A stretch of 64,000 nucleotides of DNA from Hymenoscyphus infarciens. Its lineage: Eukaryota > Ascomycota > Leotiomycetes > Helotiales > Helotiaceae. The position numbers and the translations under genes are program-made. The notes beneath the pieces were generated by a model. It was not told where the DNA came from. It saw nothing but the letters and a program-made list of their open reading frames with translations, and did no database searches. Within the stretch, counting starts at the first letter, position 1, and every line of letters begins with the position of its first letter. Shown piece after piece: positions 59,808-64,000 of the stretch. Location: assembly GCA_001414345.1 (NCBI GenBank), contig LLCB01000096.1, positions 1 to 64,000 on the forward strand. Reading direction: 5' to 3'.

Positions 59808-60130
59808 TATAATAGCACGAAATATATACTACTACTAAAGAGGTATATAGTAGTGCGTTCGAGGTAGAATAATATATATAAATACTAGGCTCTAATATAG
59901 AAGAAAAGAAAAAACTAGGCCTTTTCTAACTCTAGAAAAGTAGACAGCTATATATAAGAGATCGGACGATATAAAAGAGATTCGAATAATATAAAAGAGA
60001 TTAAGAGATTCGAAAGCTCGGACGTACGTAACCTTTCTAAATTAGATAATATAAAATAATAACTACTAAAACCTTATATATATAGTATATACTATATAAT
60101 CTCAGTTATATAGAATAGTAGACTATTATA
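59808..60130 (-). mobile_element. Solo LTR with ATATT target duplication
   Basis: This 323-bp copy of the same LTR begins TATAATAGCACGAAATATAT and ends TAGTAGACTATTATA. ATATT lies immediately outside both ends (59803-59807 and 60131-60135). There is no internal element sequence next to it, so it is the product of LTR-LTR recombination. Confidence 0.85.
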
Positions 60131-61139
60131 ATATTAGTATATTAAAGAATAAGAATAACTAGAACTATTCTTTAGTAATTAGATATAATTTAAATTATTC
60201 TATTACTTAGAGAGTTTAGAAAATTCTATACTACTTTTAATTTTCTTAACTCTTAGAACTTCTTAGTAATTTTAATATAGTAGTTATAGATCTAAATTAG
60301 ATTTATAGAGTTACTAAGAATTATTATTTATAAGAAAAATTAACTATCTTCTATATTCTTATAAATTATAACTTATAATTCCTATATTTATTTTCTTAAT
60401 CTAAAAGTATATATAAAACTATAATTTAAAAACTCTAAATAAAAACTCTTTCTAGCTTCTCTTACTATTCTATCTTCTAGATTTATTTAATTCTAAATTA
60501 TTTTAAATATTATAAAAAGAGTAGAATAAAAACTAAATAAGAACGAAATAAGACTTAGTAGTTAGACTTTAGTAGAAATTTTTAAGTTTAGATTATAAAA
60601 TAACTTTTAAGTTTACTTCTTAGCTTCTATTTTTTATCTAAGTAGAAGTTTTAAGACTAGCTTAAAATTATCTCACTTTTAGAAAAACGTTACTATTATA
60701 TAGTTCTAGAGATTCTAATATAGAGATAGTTTAAAAAAAATATTATTTAAATAACTAGAGAATCGTATATAATAGACTTAGAGAGCTCTTAGCTATTATC
60801 TCTCGCGATTTATTTTTAATAATAAAGAAATATATATAAAAAGAAAGCGAGGAAAAGAAGAGCGCGAGAGTTATACTCTAAAGATATTAAGTATTATACT
60901 TTTAGCTTTCTATTCTTACTTTTATTATATATCTATGTTTATAACTAACGTTCTAGCTTTATAAATATTAAAAAGTACTTAATACTAGAATTACTAGATT
61001 ATCTCTATTAATATTACCTAGTAATAATACTTTCTATAGTAAATCTCTACTATATATAGATTAAGTATACTAGATTAATTTATCTCTACTAAAAGTAATT
61101 AATTATTAGAAGTATTATTATAGAGTAATTATAGAAAAA

Positions 61140-61745
61140 TATAACGTATTTTTAGATTGAAAACGCTCTAAGAAGCTTTATATTTAGAGATAAACTCTGC
61201 TATAAATAGAGAGAAAAGAGATTATATAAGACTCTCTTTTTCTATAATATATCTCTTAGGTCTAGGAGAGATAGCTTCCTAGGTCTATAATAATAGTAGA
61301 CTAGATTATAAAAGAATCTCTTAACTATATCGCTCTCTATTTCTACTCTAGATAATTCTATAAAGCGTACTTCTAAATAGCGATCCTAGATAATATTCTT
61401 AAGAGTAAGTTCCTACTTCTAGATTCTATTAAACTTCCTCTCTTATACTCTAGCACGTTATTAGCTCTAGTTTTAGTAGAGAGCGAGTAGCGTTTATAGA
61501 TATAGTAGCTCGTAGTTAGCGTTATATACTAGCTTCGTAGAGTACTAGGCTTCTAGATCGTCTTAATCGAGCATCTCTTAAGATAGCTAGCGCGCTACTA
61601 GGCTTCTAGTTTTAAATACCTTCTACGAAGAGCTTTATATAAGCTCTTTAAAAGAGTAAGCTACTGAATTAAGATATATCTACTCGTAGTAGAGCTTTTA
61701 CTATATTCGAAGCTAAGAGCGTTCTTATTATAGAATAGTCGTATT
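61140..61745 (-). mobile_element. Truncated inverted copy of the miniature LTR element
   Basis: Reverse-complement similarity to 57140-57784 begins at the LTR end (TATAACGTATTTTTAGATTG) and continues through the LTR into the internal region (AGCACGTTATTAGCTCTAG, TACTAGGCTTCTAG, GCTTTTACTATATTCGAAGC). Similarity fades near 61745, so the 5' half and 5' LTR are missing. Confidence 0.75.
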
Positions 61746-62129
61746 AAATAGAGTTCGTTATCTTACTCTAATTTAAGCTTAAAAGAAGGTAGATTTAATA
61801 TAATTAATATATAGTATATAAAACGTCTACTAAGAGAAGAGAGTATAAGATACTCAAAGCTATCTATAAGTTCCTCTGTCTATTAGTACTAAGAGTTACG
61901 TAGTATACTCTATAATATATCTCTTCTTAAAAACGTTCTCTCTTAGAAGTGAAATAATTTACTCTTAATCTCTTCTTTCTTAATCTCCTATTACTACTAG
62001 AAAGAGGGCTTAAATAAGCTCTTCTTTAATTCTTTTATCTTTCTTATTATAGTACTCTCTAGAGCTTCCTCTTTCTTCTCTATAAAGCTTCTTAGTATTC
62101 CGCGAATAGATTCGACATAAGCAGTGTTA

Positions 62130-62260
62130 TTATTTTAAGAAGATTAATCGTCTTAAGACTAATACTTAGATCGTTAACTATCCTCGGATTAATACTTAGA
62201 TTATTAATTATCCTAGGATTATTAATCGTTCTAGAATTAATATTTAGACTAATTATTATA
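62130..62260. repeat. Degenerate tandem repeat of about 30 bp
   Basis: Units such as GACTAATACTTAGATCGTTA and GATTAATACTTAGATTATTA recur three to four times with ACTATCCT(C/A)G spacers. The array lies inside the RIP-degraded block and may be part of a transposon subterminal region. Confidence 0.5.
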
Positions 62261-64000
62261 AGTAACGTCTTAAAATTTAGTTATATAATTATTCTCTAGA
62301 TTATTATTAGACTTAGATACTTAATCGTTACTAGTATTCTTCTAATACTTATATTCTTACTTAATCTTATAAATCTCTATAATTATTAGATATTTCTACT
62401 TAGTAAAGTCGAGAGCTAAAAATCAAGAAATCTTATAGTTATTTAGAGAGTTTATAATAACGAAGAACTTAAATTTTTAACTATTTACCTTCTATTACTA
62501 TTCTATAATATATTAGTTTTAAGAAAGCTTAATTATATATTCTATTCTATTAGTTATAGAGAGAGAATAAACGTTTTCTAAGACCTTTAGAGAATTATAT
62601 ACTATAAAGACATTATCTCTAATTATAAGTATTATATACGAACTTAATACTAGGTGATTTAGAACTATTAAAGTAATATCTATATACTTTATAAGATATT
62701 TAACTACTTATTATAGAGATAACTAAATTATATCCTATTATAGCTTATATATTACTACCTCTATATCTACTTCGTTAGTTAGTAATTATAACGACTCTTT
62801 AACTTCTCTTATCTATAAGACTTATTATATAGATTTCCTAGTAAGTTCTTTAGATACTATATAATCCTATACTCGATATAGACTACTATAAGTCTTATAA
62901 ATAATATTAGCTATATATACTAAGAAGTTATATTCTATTTAGATATATTTATTATAGTAATAGTACTTATAATATTATTAATTATATATCTTATATCTAT
63001 ATTATAAGTAGCTATTTAAGAGTTCCTTATAAAGGTAAAAGTAAGATTAGTGTTTATAATATCTCTAGCTAAAAAGGTTATAGCTCTTAGAATCCTTTAA
63101 AAGTTTATTTAAGTAGTTACGTTTCTTATATTCTAACTCTAAGTATAATTTATATTTAAAGACTAGATTATTTAGATATTCTAATTTCTTATAACTATAC
63201 TCTCTATAATTTAAGTATACCTTTACTATAGAAGTCTATTATTCTACTATATAACCTTAGTCTTAAGTATAGTAATATAGGCTATAAAGCTTACTAACTA
63301 TCTTATAGTCTATTAATAATCTAGTATCCTTTTTACTATAACTATACCTAGTAGAGTCGAAAACATAGTTACTAACAAGGATTACTAAGCTATATATATA
63401 GCGCGTAAGAGTAACTAATAAACGTTCTAGGCTATTAGCTAATAAAGAAAGAGATATAGTATCTAAGAAGTCTAAAATAACGAAAGAGTAAGTATTACTT
63501 TATATAGTTTTAATTATATATAAGACGTAATTAAGATCCTTTAATTAGTTAGTTTTAATTATAAAAGCGTTTACCTTAGTCTTATATTTACTAAGAGCTA
63601 TAAATTTATACTAATCCTCTAGCTTTATAAAATATTATAAGCTAGTAGTAGCCTTTATATAATAGTATACTTTATCTATATATACTTCGTTATAGATACT
63701 ATAGCTATATTCTTTAATATTAGACTATACTCTCTAAATAGTAACTATAAGAAATTAGCTACTATTTCTAAAGACTTTCTAATTTAGCTTCTAAGTAAAT
63801 AAGTTACTAGATAATTATCTATAGTTCTTTATAGTATTAATAAATATACTATTATAGTATTATTAACTTAAAAACTAGATAGTAAGAGAGGTTTAATAGT
63901 AATAAGAATATATTAGGTATATAGTAGGAATTTCACTATAGATAGCTTAACTTAGTATAGTTAAACTAAGAAGTAAAGAGAGAGGATTCTAAGTAGTCTT

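Larger units (their letters stand above)
53300..64000. repeat. RIP-degraded transposon-rich heterochromatin-like block
   Basis: The sequence is almost without CA and TG dinucleotides and strongly enriched in TA, while CG is retained in places (TACGTCGG, GCGCGC). This is the pattern of RIP specific to CpA. No ORF of normal length occurs. Several transposon units can still be recognised by pairwise similarity and target duplications and are listed separately. The first 500 bp (53300-53800) are less extreme. A centromeric or subtelomeric position is possible but cannot be shown. Confidence 0.9.

Noticed and set aside
1..64000. tRNA or rRNA genes and CRISPR-like arrays
   Set aside because: No tRNA B-box pattern such as GGTTCGANTCC with a matching A-box was noticed by eye. 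Repeats found are transposon ends or coding repeats, and CRISPR is not expected in a fungal nuclear genome.
61800..64000. Possible retrotransposon polymerase relic
   Set aside because: The repeat context suggests one, but RIP stops in all frames prevent a motif-level call.

Overview
The window is nuclear DNA of a filamentous ascomycete. Coding genes carry short spliceosomal introns (mostly 44-105 bp, GTRNGT donors, CTAAC/CTRAY branch sites, YAG acceptors). The recognisable proteins are fungal: a group I G-alpha subunit of exactly 353 residues, URB2, KTI12, SPP2, VID21/EAF1 and MIC10. The AT-rich blocks are almost empty of CA and TG dinucleotides, as expected from repeat-induced point mutation (RIP). 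The protein style and the AT/GC mosaic suggest a leotiomycete (Sclerotiniaceae or another Helotiales); that placement is inference.

Layout. 1-375 is the edge of a RIP-degraded block. 3001-4665 (+) is a tandem 6PGDH/HIBADH-like dehydrogenase. 6700-9869 (+) is a large low-complexity protein with a 15-bp coding minisatellite. 9870-14265 has no firm gene; it holds two inverted-repeat elements and one probably broken ORF. 14266-15519 (-) is a zinc-type dehydrogenase/enoyl-reductase-like gene. 17024-18467 (-) is a probable small secreted protein with an unresolved middle. 19581-21010 (-) is the G-alpha gene. 21011-25420 has no firm gene. 25421-26106 (-) is a single-pass membrane protein. MIC10 (27191-27556, -) and URB2 (27853-32546, +) are divergent across about 300 bp. 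An alpha/beta hydrolase (32636-33604, -) converges on URB2, then KTI12 (34658-35663, -) follows. 35664-37551 holds degenerate 50-bp repeats next to a tandem-repeat protein (37552-38088, -). 38520-39200 is a small RIP island. SPP2 (41029-42192, -), VID21 (42676-47585, -) and a stomatin-family gene (49175-50345, -) follow, with a MITE at about 48.3 kb. A truncated MFS transporter end (52809-53090, -) sits against the final 10.7 kb, a RIP-degraded transposon graveyard.

The genes do not form one pathway or a recognisable biosynthetic cluster. They are mostly conserved housekeeping functions: rRNA processing, splicing, tRNA modification through Elongator, chromatin acetylation, mitochondrial cristae and G-protein signalling. 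The accessory material lies in the gaps.

The clearest non-gene discoveries are: a nested retroelement, where a 975-bp miniature LTR element sits inside the LTR of a larger non-autonomous LTR element, both with readable target duplications; two solo LTRs of the same family; a two-copy MITE family; a MITE with perfect 33-bp inverted repeats and an 8-bp duplication; and two genes (URB2, KTI12) whose start codon is isolated on a 3-nt or 6-nt coding exon. MIC10 is split over two short exons and is easy to miss. All splice models were read by eye and need transcript support.
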